Positions 44,997 through 53,408 of a DNA stretch of 64,000 bases are shown piece after piece; the stretch's first letter is position 1, and the number at the start of each line of letters is the position of its first letter. Position numbers and translations under genes: made by a program. Location: the NCBI GenBank assembly GCA_031549265.1, contig JAVBQB010000002.1, positions 186,001 to 250,000 on the forward strand. The letters are read 5' to 3'. A model generated the notes under the pieces. It was not told where the DNA came from. It ran no database searches and saw only the letters and a list, made by a program, of their open reading frames with translations. The DNA is from JAVBQB01 sp031549265 (GTDB lineage: Bacteria; Bacillota; Clostridia; Oscillospirales; JAVBQB01).

Positions 44997-45605
44997 TTAC
45001 TTCCTGCCGGGCGCCCACTGCATGCCCCAGTTGTAAGCACGGTCGGCGTAGGACTGGGACTCGAAGAATTTGACTACCTTCTGAACGCTGAACGAGTCTC
45101 CGTCAACGTTTTCGATGAGCGAAATAACGCAGAGCCGGTGCTGCGAGCCGTGCTCGTCCATGCGCACGATAATGTCGTCGTTGCCCGGGCACTTGACGGT
45201 TACGATTCCGTCCACCTGCTGCCAGTTGGCGGCTCCCTCGTAAATAAACGTGTAGACCAGGATACGCTTAATCATCGAGGCGAAGGCTCCGTTGACACGG
45301 AGGTTTTCACCGCCGGCGCTAGCTCCTGTCCTGTCGTCGCCGTCGAGGGAGATATAGGGAGGGGAACTCAGGCTGCCGAAGCTGTTGCCGAGCGCCTGTA
45401 TAACGCCTTTGGAACCGTCTTTAAGCTCAAAAAGGCATCCGAGGTCGAGATCTACGCCCCGGTTCGCTCCGGTGAGGGAAGCCAGGAATCCCTTTTTCTT
45501 GGGAGAGCCCTGGTTCCAGTTAAGGTTGATCAGAACCTCGCCGAGCTGCGCGCCGCCTTTTTTGAGGCTAACTTTTTCGCCGGATTTTTTGAGTTCAACA
45601 GCCAT
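44997..45605 (-). CDS. TerD family stress protein (second copy)
   Basis: A 202-residue TerD-domain protein. TerD proteins bind calcium through acidic beta-sandwich loops and are linked to tellurite, phage and stress resistance. Seen: LKKGGAQLGEVLINLNWNQ, VDLDLGCLFEL, ISLDGDDRTGASAGGENLRVNG and FVYTFIYEG-type (LVYTFIYEGAANW). It is more divergent than the upstream copy. ATG 45605 follows the first copy's stop by four bases; a longer frame to 45761 overlaps that gene. Confidence 0.9.
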   Translation of the reverse strand: MAVELKKSGEKVSLKKGGAQLGEVLINLNWNQGSPKKKGFLASLTGANRGVDLDLGCLFELKDGSKGVIQALGNSFGSLSSPPYISLDGDDRTGASAGGENLRVNGAFASMIKRILVYTFIYEGAANWQQVDGIVTVKCPGNDDIIVRMDEHGSQHRLCVISLIENVDGDSFSVQKVVKFFESQSYADRAYNWGMQWAPGRK

Positions 45606-45609
45606 ATCA

Positions 45610-46191
45610 TCAGCCCACGTTAAGGCCGAAGTTTCTGCATAGCGCGGCAAGTCCACCTTCAAATCCGCTGCCGATCGCCGCAAACTTCCACTCGCCGGAA
45701 TGACGGTAAATCTCCGCAACCACAACCGCGGTTTCGATGGAGAAATCCTCGCCGAGGTCATAGCGGATCAGTTCTTCGCCGGTGGCTTCGTTGACAACGC
45801 GGATAAAAGCGTTGGAAACCATGCCGAAGTTTTGTTTTCTGGTGTCGGCTTCATAAATTGTGACCGTGAAAGTCACCTTCTGAATCCCTTCGGGAATGGC
45901 GGAGAGGTCGATATTAATGCGTTCGTCATCGCCTTCGCCCTCGCCGGTGAGGTTGTCGCCCTGGTGAATCACGCTGTTGCTGGTATGAGTCAGGTTGCCG
46001 AAATAGATAAAGTCCTTTTCGCTTCCGACTTTGCCGGATTCATCCTGCATAAACGCGGCGCTGTCGAGGTCAAATGCCGCCCCGCCGTCATATTTGTTTG
46101 TATCCCATCCGAGTCCGATAAAAATCTTGGCGAGCCCGGGATTTGTTTTTGTCAGGTCAATTTTCTGTCCTTTTTGCAAACTTATAGCCAA
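45610..46191 (-). CDS. terD: TerD family stress protein (first copy)
   Basis: A 193-residue canonical TerD/TerE protein: [20 protein letters not shown], the calcium-site strand [49 protein letters not shown], and the terminal [12 protein letters not shown]. It leads the Ter operon from a good promoter at 46237-46265. The role in other bacteria is resistance to stress and to certain phages and colicins. No TerC or TelA gene is seen nearby. Confidence 0.94.
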   Translation of the reverse strand: MAISLQKGQKIDLTKTNPGLAKIFIGLGWDTNKYDGGAAFDLDSAAFMQDESGKVGSEKDFIYFGNLTHTSNSVIHQGDNLTGEGEGDDERINIDLSAIPEGIQKVTFTVTIYEADTRKQNFGMVSNAFIRVVNEATGEELIRYDLGEDFSIETAVVVAEIYRHSGEWKFAAIGSGFEGGLAALCRNFGLNVG

Positions 46192-46236
46192 GTTCAGTCA
46201 CTCCTGTCGTACAAAAATAAGTTGTGCGTAGCTAAC

Positions 46237-46265
46237 AGTGTATAGACATAATGTGAAAAAGTCAA
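46237..46265 (-). promoter_or_regulatory. Promoter of the terD operon
   Basis: Minus strand -35 TTGACT (46265-46260), 17-base spacer, -10 TACACT (46242-46237), 45 bases before the terD ATG. Confidence 0.65.
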
Positions 46266-46291
46266 TACAGTTCAAATTAAATTTACAAATT

Positions 46292-47095
46292 TTAGTAAAT
46301 AGAGTCAAGAATGCCAATCGCTTCGGCAATGGCTCCTTCGTCAAACCGCGCGACATGGTAGTCGGCGACAGCTTTAACGGGGTCGCGAGCATTTGCGGGG
46401 GCAAACGAAGTATACTTTCGCATCATTGAGATGTCGTTGTGATTGTCTCCAGCGCAGTAAATATGGCGTTTCTCAATTCCGAGCAGATCGGCCAGGGCGC
46501 GAATGCCGTTTTCCTTGCCGCCGTCGGGGGGAAGGAGCTCGAGCAGACGCTTCGCCGAAAATTCCAGACGGAAACCGAAGTGGTCGCCCTCCGCAAACCA
46601 CTCGGCGACTTCTTTTAGATATTCGAACTCATGCGTGAACGTAACCTTAATCCACGGCAGCGGTATGTCCTCGAGCGGAGCTTCGACCGGGCTGCCGCCG
46701 ATGAATTTAATATGCAGGCGAGTCGCGTCGTTGGGATTAAATACCCAGGACTCACGGATATGCGACGCTTCGATTCCGATCTCCGGAAAGCGGCTGAGAA
46801 TCTCAAGGCAGGCGTCCAGCGACGAGGAGGGAAGCCAGGTCTCGTGCAGGGACGCGTTTTTATCAAAGTCATAAACCAGTGCGCCGTTAAATAGGATTAT
46901 CGGCGCGTTTACCGGCAGAGCCGGAAGTACGTTTGAGAATCCGTCAAACGCGCGGCCCGTAGCGACGGTGAATCTGCCGCCCTGTTCGCAGAAATACGCA
47001 ATCGCGCGGCGGTTAACCTCGGGCACCACCTGGTCGCTGCCGAACAGAGTGGAGTCGAGGTCGGTGGCAAACAAAACTCCGTCAAACTTTCCCAT
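46292..47095 (-). CDS. Cof-type HAD-IIB phosphatase
   Basis: A 267-residue haloacid dehalogenase-like hydrolase. Motif I is ATDLDSTLF, with VATGRAFDGF after it, FNGALVYD in the cap region, and the C-terminal CAGDNHNDISMM acidic motif. Cof enzymes dephosphorylate sugar phosphates, PLP or flavins. The ATG at 47095 is used, giving an MGKFDGVLFATDLD N-terminus; the longer frame to 47371 lies inside rluD. It sits four bases after the rluD stop, so it belongs to the ileS-lspA-rluD operon rather than to the Ter module. Confidence 0.88.
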   Translation of the reverse strand: MGKFDGVLFATDLDSTLFGSDQVVPEVNRRAIAYFCEQGGRFTVATGRAFDGFSNVLPALPVNAPIILFNGALVYDFDKNASLHETWLPSSSLDACLEILSRFPEIGIEASHIRESWVFNPNDATRLHIKFIGGSPVEAPLEDIPLPWIKVTFTHEFEYLKEVAEWFAEGDHFGFRLEFSAKRLLELLPPDGGKENGIRALADLLGIEKRHIYCAGDNHNDISMMRKYTSFAPANARDPVKAVADYHVARFDEGAIAEAIGILDSIY

Positions 47096-47099
47096 AGGC

Positions 47100-48023
47100 T
47101 CAGAACCCCAAACGTTTAAGTATTTCCATAAAATATGGTGGAAGCTCGGTTTCGAGCTCAACGCGCTCGCCACTGGCCGGATGGTCAAACGCCAGTCTGC
47201 GCGCGTGCAGACACTGGCTATCGAGCGACAGCTGGCTTTTTTTGTGCCCGTAAACGGGATCGCCCGCAACCGGGTGGCCGATGTGCGCCATGTGAACCCG
47301 GATCTGATGCGTGCGCCCGGTCTGGAGCGTGCACTGGACGTGCGTCCAGCCGGGAGCGCGCGCCAGCACACGGTAATGCGTCACCGCCGGGCGGGAGGCC
47401 ATATCAGTCACGGCCATGCGTTTGCGGTCGGTTCTGTGGCGGCCGATGGGCGCGTCAACCGTACCGTCGTCCTGCCTGATATTGCCGAACACAACGGCCT
47501 CATATTGGCGAAGAACCGTCCTAGCTTTTATCTGGGCGGCGAGACTTGCGTGCGCCATGTCATTCTTCGCCGCGATAATTAGCCCGCTCGTGTCCTTATC
47601 CAGCCGGTGCACGATGCCCGGACGCAGTACGCCGCCGATACCGGAAAGACTGCCTGCACAGTGAGCGAGCAGCGCGTTTACCAGAGTGCCGTCCAAATTT
47701 CCGGTGGCCGGATGGGTGACCATCCCGCGCGGCTTGTTGACCACGATGACGTCGCCGTCCTCGAATACAACATCCAGCGGGATATCCTGCGGCACAGCTT
47801 CTGATACCGTCGGCTCGGGCAGCTCTATCACGAAACGCTCCCCGGCGGAAACACGGTGGTTCTTGCGCACGGGTTTGCCGTTCAAGGTCACGCCGCCGCT
47901 TTCAATTAGATGCGCCAACGCGCTGCGGGACATATCATCCCGGCAGCGCGTCAAATAAACGTCGATTCGGAGGCCGTTATCGGCCTCGATTGCTTCACAG
48001 ATTATTGTCATTTTTATCATCAT
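47100..48023 (-). CDS. rluD: Ribosomal large subunit pseudouridine synthase, RluD/YlyB type
   Basis: About 307 residues. An N-terminal S4-like RNA-binding domain (ISRSALAHLIESGGVTLNG as MSRSALAHLIESGG) precedes the RluA catalytic domain. The catalytic Asp lies in HRLDKDTSGLIIAAK, and other blocks are VVNKPRGMVTHPA and TGRTHQIRVHM. It corresponds to Bacillus YlyB after lspA. ATG 48023 overlaps the end of lspA by 29 bases; a second ATG at 48011 is also possible, and no clear ribosome site decides between them. Confidence 0.9.
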   Translation of the reverse strand: MMIKMTIICEAIEADNGLRIDVYLTRCRDDMSRSALAHLIESGGVTLNGKPVRKNHRVSAGERFVIELPEPTVSEAVPQDIPLDVVFEDGDVIVVNKPRGMVTHPATGNLDGTLVNALLAHCAGSLSGIGGVLRPGIVHRLDKDTSGLIIAAKNDMAHASLAAQIKARTVLRQYEAVVFGNIRQDDGTVDAPIGRHRTDRKRMAVTDMASRPAVTHYRVLARAPGWTHVQCTLQTGRTHQIRVHMAHIGHPVAGDPVYGHKKSQLSLDSQCLHARRLAFDHPASGERVELETELPPYFMEILKRLGF

Positions 48024-48504
48024 CGTTACCAGAGGGTTTTATACCGGTTTCGGTCTGCTTCTTTTTGTAGAAAAACAGGAAATATACGCAGAGTAACACG
48101 CCGCCGACTGATACGAATATATCCGCGACATTGAATATGGCAAACCTAATAAAGGTAAACTCAAACATGTCAACAACTGAGCCGGAAAGCGCCCGGTCGA
48201 TCAGGTTGCCGATCGCGCCGCCGACCACGAGAGTGACCGACCACTTGAGCAGCGGGTGGTCAATCATTTTCTTGACCGCGGCGTAAACCACAAAACCCAG
48301 CACCAGCACCGTCGCGATGACGAAAAACCACCGCATGTTCTGGAACAAGCCAAATGCCGCGCCGTCATTGCGGATAAACGTAAGGTCTACAAGACCCGGA
48401 ATCAGCGTGACCGAACCCACCGGCGCCAGAAAAGCGCAGGCCATATACTTTGTAAACTGATCCAGCGCAACAATTGCGGCTATTACGATTATGGGAGCGA
48501 TCAC
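47995..48504 (-). CDS. lspA: Lipoprotein signal peptidase II
   Basis: A 169-residue membrane aspartyl peptidase that cleaves prolipoprotein signal peptides. Four helices are visible. The catalytic aspartates are in the conserved blocks NDGAAFG (with FIR before it) and FNVADIFVSVG. The start is GTG 48504, overlapping the ileS stop in a GTGA arrangement. The C-terminus has a charged Lys/Asp/Asn-rich tail. Globomycin-sensitive type II peptidases share this layout. Confidence 0.93.
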   Translation of the reverse strand: MIAPIIVIAAIVALDQFTKYMACAFLAPVGSVTLIPGLVDLTFIRNDGAAFGLFQNMRWFFVIATVLVLGFVVYAAVKKMIDHPLLKWSVTLVVGGAIGNLIDRALSGSVVDMFEFTFIRFAIFNVADIFVSVGGVLLCVYFLFFYKKKQTETGIKPSGNDDDKNDNNL

Positions 48505-51287
48505 AGAGCATTCTCCATCTTCGATACGACGTCGGCGCAGCGCTCGCACAGCTCGTCCTTAACTGTTTCGGTGTACATCCAGCAGCGCGCGCATTTGCAG
48601 CCGCCGACGCGGTCAATCCGGATAGTGACGCCGGGGAAATTCTCGGCTGCGGTGCCTTCGCCGGTTTCGCAGAGCACCGTGACGTTAGATACGATGAAAA
48701 TCTCGGCGAGGTTGTCCTGCGCGCTGACAAAATCGAAGCTTTCTTTGTCGCAGTGAAGGATGACCGAAGCCTCCAGCGGCTTTCCGATCAGCTTCGCGGC
48801 GCGGGCGAGCTCCATAACGCGGTTGACGTCGCCGCGTAATGCCATGATTTTTTCCCAGCGGGCGCACTCTTCGTCAGGCAGCTCCCATTCGGCGCGGACA
48901 GACGGCATGTCGTTAAACAGGACGCATCTGCCGTCGGCGTCGGACGCGTGCGGCATGGATTTCCATATTTCGTCCGACGTGAACGCGAGTATGGGCGCGA
49001 TCATGCGCACAATCGCGTCGAGGACGTGATACATGACGGTCTGGGCGGCATGGCGCTGGCTGCTGTCGCGCGGCTCGCAGTACAGCCTGTCCTTAATAAT
49101 GTCAAGGTAAACATTGGACATCTCGCTGACGCAGAAATTGTGAACGGTGTGGTAAATAACGTGAAATTCGTATTCGTCATAGGCCTGGCGGACGCGCTCC
49201 ACCAGCCGGTTGAGCCGCGACAAGGCCCAACGGTCGATGGGCAGCAGCTCTGAAGTCGGAGTGAGGCTTGAGGGATCGAATCTGTCCAGGTTGCCGAGTA
49301 TAAAGCGGGCGGTATTGCGGATTTTCAGATATATGTCACCCAGCTGTTTGAATATCTCTTTTGAAATGCGCATGTCCATCCGGTAATCGGACGAGGAGAC
49401 CCACAGCCTCAGAATGTCCGCGCCGTAATCCTTGATGACGTCGGCGGGGACGATATAGTTGCCGAGTGACTTGGACATCTTTTTGCCCTCGCCGTCGACC
49501 ACCCAGCCGTGAGCCAGAGCGCTCTTGTACGGAGCCGCGCCGCGTACTGCGATTGCGGTCAGCAGCGAGGATTGAAACCAGCCGCGGAACTGGTCGCCGC
49601 CCTCAAGGTACATATCGGCGGGCCATTTCAGGTCGGGATTGGCCTCCAGCACCGAGACATGGGACGAACCGGAGTCAAACCAGACGTCCATGATATCGGT
49701 CTCTTTGGTAAACGAGCCGCAGCCGCAGTGCGGGCATTTGCTGCCTTCAGGCATAAGCTCCCCGGCGGGGCGGATATACCAGGCGTTGGAACCTTCTTTT
49801 TCGAATATATTGGCAACGCTGGTTATCGTTTCGGGGCTGACGAACTCGCGTCCGCAGTCGCCGCAGTAGAATATCGGAATGGGTACGCCCCAATTGCGCT
49901 GGCGCGAGATACACCAGTCGGCGCGCTCGCGAACCATGCCGGAAAGGCGCTCTTCGCCCCACGCGGGCACCCATTTTATGCCGCGGATGGCCTCAATCGC
50001 GGCGTCCTTGATGGCATCGACCGAGGCGAACCACTGCTCGGTCGCGCGGTAGATGACCGGATGCTTGCAGCGCCAACAGTGCGGATAGGTGTGGTCAATT
50101 GTCTGCTCGGCAAACAGCGCGCCGGTGCGCCGTAGATCCTCAAGGATCGCGTCGTTTGCCTTTTCGTAATACATTCCGGCGGCAAGTCCGGCTTCCTCGG
50201 TCATAATGCCGCGGCTGTTAACCGGAACAATAACGTCGATATCATAGCCCCTGCATGCTTCAAAGTCTTCGTGGCCGTGACCGGGAGCGGTATGGACACA
50301 GCCGGTTCCGGCGTCCAGCGTGACATGGCCGCCGCAGATGACAAGGCTGTCGCGGTCGAGGAAGGGATGGCGGCAGACCATGCGTTCGAGGGTGCTGCCG
50401 GCATATTTTCCGACGACGGTATAATCCGTGAGTCCGGCGGTCTCCATGACCGAACCGATCAGTTCGGAGGCGATTATAAGCACGCTGCCGTCAGCAAGCC
50501 GCACGGCTGAATATTCAAACTCGGGATTGACCGAGATTGCGAGGTTGCCGGGCAGAGTCCAGGTCGTCGTAGTCCAAATAAGAAAGTGTACGTCGGAAGC
50601 GGCGGGAAGACCGGCAAAGACCCCGTTATCATTAGTAACGCGGAACTTGACGTATATCGACTTGCAGTGGCTGTCCTGATATTCGATTTCGGCTTCGGCA
50701 AGCGCGGTTTCGTCATGGGGGCACCAGTAAACCGGCTTGAGGCCTTTGTAAATATATCCGCGGGCGAACATCTCGCCGAAAACCTCGATCTGCCGCGCTT
50801 CGTAGGCGGGATTCAGCGTGACATACGGGTTCTGCCAGTCGCCGATGCCGCCGAGACGCATAAACTGCTCACGCTGGCGGTCGAGATAATCCAGCGCGAA
50901 GTCGCGGCATTTATCGCGGAACTCGGCGACCGGTATATTGGCGCGGTCGATCTTATATTTTTTGATAATCTGGCTCTCAATGGGCAGGCCGTGGGTATCC
51001 CAGCCGGGGATATACGGCGCTTTGAAGCCGGACATGTTTTTGTAGCGGACGATAAAGTCCTTGAGCACTTTGTTCAGCGCCGTGCCCATGTGGATGTCTC
51101 CGTTGGCATACGGCGGGCCGTCGTGCAGTAAAAACAGCGGTTTGCCGCCGTTCTTTTCCATCAGGGACTCGTAAATCTTGTCCTCATACCATTTGGCAAG
51201 CATCGCGGGCTCGCGCTGAGGCAGTCCCGCGCGCATCGGGAACTCGGTGGCGGGGAGGTTGAGCGTCTTATTAAAGTCCAGAGCCAT
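48501..51287 (-). CDS. ileS: Isoleucyl-tRNA synthetase
   Basis: A 928-residue class I synthetase. HIGH motif as PYANGDIHMGTALNK near residue 57, CP1 editing domain with TTTWTLPGN and the DAGTGCVHTAPGHG segment, KMSKS motif as KKMSKSLGN near 595. A C-terminal zinc finger is CARCW ... CERC. The bacterial IleS1-type length and zinc site suggest the mupirocin-sensitive form. Unusually for a Firmicute, no T-box leader precedes it; the promoter appears to lie inside the upstream terminator hairpin. Confidence 0.97.
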   Translation of the reverse strand: MALDFNKTLNLPATEFPMRAGLPQREPAMLAKWYEDKIYESLMEKNGGKPLFLLHDGPPYANGDIHMGTALNKVLKDFIVRYKNMSGFKAPYIPGWDTHGLPIESQIIKKYKIDRANIPVAEFRDKCRDFALDYLDRQREQFMRLGGIGDWQNPYVTLNPAYEARQIEVFGEMFARGYIYKGLKPVYWCPHDETALAEAEIEYQDSHCKSIYVKFRVTNDNGVFAGLPAASDVHFLIWTTTTWTLPGNLAISVNPEFEYSAVRLADGSVLIIASELIGSVMETAGLTDYTVVGKYAGSTLERMVCRHPFLDRDSLVICGGHVTLDAGTGCVHTAPGHGHEDFEACRGYDIDVIVPVNSRGIMTEEAGLAAGMYYEKANDAILEDLRRTGALFAEQTIDHTYPHCWRCKHPVIYRATEQWFASVDAIKDAAIEAIRGIKWVPAWGEERLSGMVRERADWCISRQRNWGVPIPIFYCGDCGREFVSPETITSVANIFEKEGSNAWYIRPAGELMPEGSKCPHCGCGSFTKETDIMDVWFDSGSSHVSVLEANPDLKWPADMYLEGGDQFRGWFQSSLLTAIAVRGAAPYKSALAHGWVVDGEGKKMSKSLGNYIVPADVIKDYGADILRLWVSSSDYRMDMRISKEIFKQLGDIYLKIRNTARFILGNLDRFDPSSLTPTSELLPIDRWALSRLNRLVERVRQAYDEYEFHVIYHTVHNFCVSEMSNVYLDIIKDRLYCEPRDSSQRHAAQTVMYHVLDAIVRMIAPILAFTSDEIWKSMPHASDADGRCVLFNDMPSVRAEWELPDEECARWEKIMALRGDVNRVMELARAAKLIGKPLEASVILHCDKESFDFVSAQDNLAEIFIVSNVTVLCETGEGTAAENFPGVTIRIDRVGGCKCARCWMYTETVKDELCERCADVVSKMENAL

Positions 51288-51300
51288 TGAAAGTCTCCTA

Positions 51301-51351
51301 AAAGAAAAATGAATAGTGTGATCGTTGAATTATAACACAATCACACTATTC
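51301..51351 (-). terminator. Terminator after divIVA, directly upstream of ileS
   Basis: Minus strand 12-bp stem (51351-51340 with 51322-51311; core ATAGTGTGAT/ATCACACTAT) and a 17-base loop, followed by ATTTTTCTTT. It would end the sepF-divIVA transcript 14 bases or so before ileS. Confidence 0.75.
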
Positions 51352-51357
51352 TGAAAA
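51329..51357 (-). promoter_or_regulatory. Candidate ileS promoter embedded in the terminator hairpin
   Basis: Minus strand -35 TTTTCA (51357-51352), 17-base spacer, perfect -10 TATAAT (51334-51329). The -10 box is the hairpin loop, so the transcript would start inside the descending arm and not form the terminator. Confidence 0.5.
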
Positions 51358-51373
51358 CATATTTTTAACTTAT

Positions 51374-52120
51374 TTATTCTTTATGGGTGCCCACTTTGTA
51401 ATTTTCACCAAAGCGCAAGTCGTCAAAATCGATGGGTATATGCACTTCGCCCGTGTCGTCGCCGCCCAAAACGTCGTCGCCCAGCTCCTGGAATTTGGAT
51501 GTCAGCTTGAGCTCAAAGATTTCGGTATCGTCGCTGACCTTTGACGAGGTATCCTCCGGGATGAGCGCCACCGGCTCTTCGGGCATCTCGGACATTTCCT
51601 TGCTGACCGACTGCTCGATTTCGCGCGAATTGGACTCCATGAGCATAATGCCCGCGTCGGGGTCGGGAACCTCCGCGTCGGGGAGATTGTCCAGAAGGTC
51701 GAGCTGCTTGGAAAACGATGTACGCATACTGTCGATAAAGCGCGCAGTCTGCTGACGGGCGGCTTCCAGCTTGCGGAATTCCGAGGCGAGAGAGTCCTCG
51801 ATCTCGGCTTTCCTCGTCTCGGCGGATTTGCAGGCTGATTCCATAATCTCGTTGGCCTTGACCTGGGCTTCGGCCACCATGTCCTTGGCGATCTTCTGGG
51901 CGCCCAGCAGAGCGCGGCGCATGGATTCGTCAACGGTGCGGTACTCCTCAACGGTATCCACAAGCACCTTGAGCTTGTTCTTAAGTACGGTGTTTTCCTT
52001 GAACAGCGCGGTGTAGTCCTCGGTGAGTTTTTCGAGGAATTCGTCCACGGTAATCATGTCATAACCGCCAAAGACGGCCTTTACAAACTTCTTTTCCTGA
52101 ACTTCCTGCGGTGTAAGCAT
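51374..52120 (-). CDS. divIVA: DivIVA family cell-division/polarity protein
   Basis: A 248-residue coiled-coil protein that marks negatively curved membrane at septa and poles. The N-terminal membrane-binding domain MLTPQEVQEKKFVKAVFGGYDMITVDEFLEKL (given here by its blocks LTPQEV, GGYD and VDEFL) is followed by long heptad regions (about 30-150) and an acidic C-terminal tail rich in Asp/Glu. ATG 52120 follows AGGAGGATAAGC; a longer frame to 52189 lacks homology. It sits between sepF and ileS, the standard Gram-positive order. Confidence 0.92.
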   Translation of the reverse strand: MLTPQEVQEKKFVKAVFGGYDMITVDEFLEKLTEDYTALFKENTVLKNKLKVLVDTVEEYRTVDESMRRALLGAQKIAKDMVAEAQVKANEIMESACKSAETRKAEIEDSLASEFRKLEAARQQTARFIDSMRTSFSKQLDLLDNLPDAEVPDPDAGIMLMESNSREIEQSVSKEMSEMPEEPVALIPEDTSSKVSDDTEIFELKLTSKFQELGDDVLGGDDTGEVHIPIDFDDLRFGENYKVGTHKE

Positions 52121-52139
52121 GCTTATCCTCCTGTAACGA

Positions 52140-52195
52140 TTAACAGTGGAAACCGGGCGGGCAGGGTGTCGGCGCCCGTCGCTTTCCACTGTTAA
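52140..52195. other. Long hairpin between sepF and divIVA
   Basis: Perfect 13-bp stem TTAACAGTGGAAA (52140-52152) / TTTCCACTGTTAA (52183-52195) with a GC-rich inner stem-loop (CGGGCG/CGCCCG). On the minus strand it ends nine bases before the divIVA ribosome site. It has no T-tract in that direction. It could slow read-through or shield mRNA from decay. Confidence 0.6.
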
Positions 52196-52209
52196 CTTAT
52201 TTATTGAAA

Positions 52210-52638
52210 TTAAAAATAGAGACCGTTGTTTTCAAGCTCGTCAATCAGATCACCGAGAATGTCGACATTAAACGGCGTGATTATAAAGGTCTGGTTGGCT
52301 ACTTTTTTGATCTTGCCTTCATTGGCATAAGCGACGCCGCTGAGAAAATCCACGAGGCGTCTGGAGATGTCTCTGTTGGTAGATTCGAGATTAAGCACGA
52401 CCGTACGCTTTTCCTTCAGATGATCGGCTATCTCCGACGCGTTTTCGAAGCGCTCGGGTTTGACCAATACCACCTGGAGTTGAGTTGTAGTATGTATATT
52501 CACAACCTTGTTGTGGCGTGATTCGTTGTCGGTCACAGATCCGCTCTCTCTGCGCGAAGGTATAAAATCGTCAAAATCGTCTTCGGGCTCTTCTGAATAC
52601 GGTTTTGTAAGTCTCTTAATCTCGTCAAGCAGTCCCAT
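52210..52638 (-). CDS. sepF: Cell division protein SepF
   Basis: A 142-residue FtsZ-bundling protein that helps anchor the Z-ring. An N-terminal amphipathic membrane helix (MGLLDEIKRL) and a variable acidic linker (EEPEDDFDDF) are followed by the conserved SepF core (about 60-140): VVLVKPERFENASEIADHLKEKRTVVLNLE and GVAYANEGKIKKVANQTFIITP. ATG 52638 gives the expected N-terminus; the frame open to 52761 has no ribosome site. Confidence 0.93.
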   Translation of the reverse strand: MGLLDEIKRLTKPYSEEPEDDFDDFIPSRRESGSVTDNESRHNKVVNIHTTTQLQVVLVKPERFENASEIADHLKEKRTVVLNLESTNRDISRRLVDFLSGVAYANEGKIKKVANQTFIITPFNVDILGDLIDELENNGLYF

Positions 52639-52681
52639 TTCTTTTTTTGTCCTCCCCAAAAAAAATAATACCCTGGACAGG

Positions 52682-53383
52682 CTAGATCTTCCGGCTGCCG
52701 AAAATTGCCGAACCGACTCGAACCATGTTCGCGCCCTCTTCAATGGCTTGTACAAAGTCATCGCTCATGCCCATGGATAAAATGTCCATAGAGATATTAT
52801 CGTACTTCTTTGTGCTTATGTCAACAAAAATTGTTGATAATTTGTAAAAAAATTTCCTGGAATCTTCTGGGTCGGACAAAAACGGTGGAATAGTCATCAA
52901 TCCGCGCACTTTTATGCCTAAAATTCCGACAATTTCTTCAATATTATTTTCAAGCGTTTCCGGATTAAAGCCGCCTTTTGTCGCTTCATTACCAATATTT
53001 ACTTCGAGCAGAATGTCGCTGCAAATGCCGAGCTGATCCGATCTCGCACCAATCTCGCGCGCCAGCCGCACAGAATCCACCGATTGAACAAGGCTTACTC
53101 GTCCAACGACATCACGCACTTTGTTGGTTTGCAGATGGCCAATAAAGTGCAAGCTTGCGTCATCATATGCACCTTCTTCAAGCTTGCCGACCATCTCTTG
53201 AACGCGGTTTTCACCACAAATTTTGATGCCGGCAGAGACAGCCTCACGTACCAGGTTTGAGGGCACGGTTTTGGTGGCTGCGACCAAGGTTATGTCGACT
53301 GGAGAACGTCCGGAGCGGATAGCTGCCTCGCCGATTTGATACTGAATTTTTGAAATATTATCCAATAATGACAATTTGACCAC
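52682..53383 (-). CDS. PLP homeostasis protein (YggS/YlmE family)
   Basis: A 233-residue alanine-racemase-fold protein that binds pyridoxal phosphate and buffers its supply. The PLP lysine is in VAATKTVP near residue 38. Other blocks: GENRVQEM, LHFIGHLQTNKV, VNIGNEATKGGF and SMGMSDDFVQAIEEGANMVRVGSAIFG. The start codon at 53383 is GTG; a TTG three codons later is an alternative. It follows the HlyD-like gene by 25 bases and precedes sepF, as ylmE does in Bacillus. Confidence 0.92.
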   Translation of the reverse strand: MVKLSLLDNISKIQYQIGEAAIRSGRSPVDITLVAATKTVPSNLVREAVSAGIKICGENRVQEMVGKLEEGAYDDASLHFIGHLQTNKVRDVVGRVSLVQSVDSVRLAREIGARSDQLGICSDILLEVNIGNEATKGGFNPETLENNIEEIVGILGIKVRGLMTIPPFLSDPEDSRKFFYKLSTIFVDISTKKYDNISMDILSMGMSDDFVQAIEEGANMVRVGSAIFGSRKI

Positions 53384-53408
53384 CCTAATAATAAGTATTT
53401 ATTCACCG

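Noticed and set aside
51288..51373. T-box leader for ileS
   Set aside because: The space is under 90 bases and contains only a terminator hairpin; no T-box sequence or specifier loop is present.
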